Below, piece by piece: positions 62,200-64,000 of a DNA stretch of 64,000 nt (positions within the stretch are counted from its first letter, which is position 1; each line of letters begins with the position of its first letter). The DNA lies in contig NC_026659.2 in the NCBI RefSeq assembly GCF_000004075.3, positions 18,742,272-18,806,271 on the forward strand, in the 5' to 3' direction. This DNA comes from Cucumis sativus. Its lineage: Eukaryota > Streptophyta > Magnoliopsida > Cucurbitales > Cucurbitaceae. The notes under the pieces are model-generated. The model made no database searches, was not told the origin of the DNA, and saw nothing but the letters and a program-made list of their open reading frames with translations. The position numbers and the translations under genes were made by a program.

Positions 62200-62770
62200 T
62201 TGGTTCAAGATCGTGTACCAAATATACAATATTTTTTAAAAAATTTCAAAATGTTATTTGGTTGTTTAGACCGTGTGACAAATATAAAAATTGTTGGGAT
62301 ATTGGATAACCAAATCTCAACGATTGTGTATAGTCAAATTTAAACAATCGTCTAGATTTGGCTTCCCAAATTTAAACGATCGTGTACTAGCCCAATTTAA
62401 ACGATCGTGTACCAAAAAATCTTTTAAAAAAATCATTTAGATTTGACTACCCAAATTTAAACAATAATATCTAAATGATCATGTAGCAAATTTAAACGAC
62501 AATGTACTATAATCTGTAAAAAAATCGTTTAGATTTGACCGCCCAAATTTAAACGACCAAATCTAAACGATCATGTATCAAATATAAACGGTCGTTTTTC
62601 AACGTTGACATTTGGCAACTCAAATTTAAACAATCAATCTTGTACAAAAAAAAAAAAAATTAAAGAATTGTTTAAATCGTTTATGATTTGATCGTTCAAA
62701 TCTAAACAATCAAATCCTAAACGACATTTTTCCGAATATTAAACGATGATTTTTCAAATATATTACACGC
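62200..62770. repeat. Degenerate array of AAATTTAAACGATCGTGTACC-like units
   Basis: At least ten imperfect copies of a ~20-30-base word built on TTTAAACGATCGTGTACCAA or its complement TCGTTTAGATTTGG occur here, in both orientations. The array resembles the 94-bp repeats at 54130-54316. It has no coding capacity. Confidence 0.75.
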
Positions 62771-64000
62771 GTCGAATGCCAATTAATTAGGGCATTTTCA
62801 AGAAAATTAATTGTGAGCTTGTGAGCTTTTTTTTCGTTTTCGAAATTATTGTATTAGGTGTAAATATTTTATTATTTTGTGTTCTATTTTTATAAAGAAT
62901 CTATAATAATAATTATTAACTAAATATAAATAATTAGAACCAAATTAAAATTAAAACTATTAAATTTAATATTTATTAAAAATACACTCACTAAGAATGA
63001 GTTACACTATAAACAAACTTGAAAAAAAATGATATTTAATACATATATTTTCTTGTTTTTTTAGCATTATTTTGAATTATTAAAAAAAGTAAAAAATTGA
63101 CAAACTATTTAAGTTCCACAAATCAACATCCATTCAAATACAAAATTTGTTATGTCGTCTATTTCTAACAAATTTTTTCTTTTATTTTGTTAATTAAAAT
63201 TATTTTTCTAAGTTTATGAATTTTTTTAGTAGAAGGTAGAAAATAGGAAAGTTGGTAAAATATTATATTTTATTGCAAAATCAGGTCGAGTGAAGTTGTT
63301 TTTTCTTTCATTTATTCTAAAAACTTTTTTATTATTTTATTTTCTTATATATACATAATTTATTTGTTTGTTAATAGCAATATTTTCACTTCAATAAAAT
63401 ACAAACACATTTTCATTAATATGCACATACTTTTCGATAGTCAAAACTAATAAGTTTTAACTAAGCAATCATTCTTTAATTAAGAACAATAATTTTAGTG
63501 GTATGTTAAAGCATATTAAATTCATGAGTATGTGTGCAACTTGGAGAAATATAGTTTTAGTAACTTTGAGTGCATAACCAAAACCTCGAAAATAGTTAAT
63601 CTTGTAATTTGAATTAAGTTAGTTTTAATATTACCCACATACACTTGTTTATATAATCCTATGCTATAAACAATATTATATACTTAAAGTTTCTCTGTAG
63701 AGAGATTTTATAAGCCAACTAGTAATTATCAATTACATTATTATATTTTATTCTTGGTCGTATATTTTTGTTATCTTTAACATTAATATATAACTTTCAT
63801 TCTCAGTTTTTAAGAGAATCCAATTAGTTATTTAATTAATGTAAATTTCTTCCTAGGTACTAGTTTGCAATTTAATAATCCTATTATATTTATGTATGTG
63901 TGCACTCGAGATTTGTGAGGGAAAATTGAAACTAAAAAAACATGGAAGTATAGAAATAAAAAGAAAAAAGAAAAAAAAGATTTTTTTATGAATGATTTAA
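62771..64000. other. AT-rich intergenic, no supported gene
   Basis: Very AT-rich with A and T tracts. I see no gene, RNA or defined repeat to the window end. Confidence 0.45.

Noticed and set aside
61897..62343. 148-codon Phe/Ile-rich ORF
   Set aside because: It resembles a membrane protein only because the DNA is T-rich, and it runs into the degenerate repeat array.
1..64000. CRISPR arrays, tRNA or rRNA genes, riboswitches
   Set aside because: None seen by eye on either strand; the tandem repeats have the wrong size and context for CRISPR in a plant nuclear region.

Overview
The window is nuclear DNA of a dicot plant. It is AT-rich, with intron-containing genes and many degraded transposable elements. 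Polcalcin, DELLA and PORR genes and the style of the repeats suggest Cucurbitaceae, but the family-level assignment is an inference from memory of related sequences, not from a search.

Left arm, 1-16.9 kb. A six-exon receptor-like cytoplasmic kinase (1565-4029, +) is followed by an 84-residue polcalcin (4765-5019, -). A CACTA transposase fossil lies at 6.35-7.2 kb. A block of plastid DNA moved to the nucleus (8.39-10.6 kb) carries rpl36, infA, rps8, rpl14 and rpl16, all broken and all in plastid order. Next, on the minus strand, comes a chimeric pseudogene: the first exon of a transmembrane receptor kinase fused to middle exons of a callose synthase. Upstream of it on the same strand is an apparently intact PORR-domain gene (organelle RNA-binding family). 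Its C-terminus is made by a 15-unit, 24-bp minisatellite.

Middle, 17-50 kb. This is transposon country. A PIF/Harbinger element (to 25,744) contains two later insertions: a 1,061-bp MITE in the transposase (TTA target duplication) and a 1,761-bp solo LTR in ORF1 (GCAGG target duplication). The element abuts a partial second copy of the PORR gene. Beyond it are a Gypsy-type gag fossil, a second LTR of the solo-LTR family with its primer-binding site, and long degenerate LTR-like sequence. About 11 kb of AT-rich DNA then has no gene I can support.

Right arm, 50.5-64 kb. A complete intronless DELLA/GRAS gene (50505-52316, -) has three short upstream ORFs in its probable leader. A complete but coding-dead Copia retrotransposon (55103-60390, TSD GTTAT, LTRs about 96% identical) sits inside an older repeat and is flanked by related degenerate repeat arrays.

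The live genes are functionally unrelated neighbours: kinase signalling, pollen calcium binding, organelle RNA processing and gibberellin response. I found no operon-like or defence-like system. The most unusual items are the PORR minisatellite tail, the kinase/callose-synthase chimera and the nested Harbinger insertions with precise target duplications.
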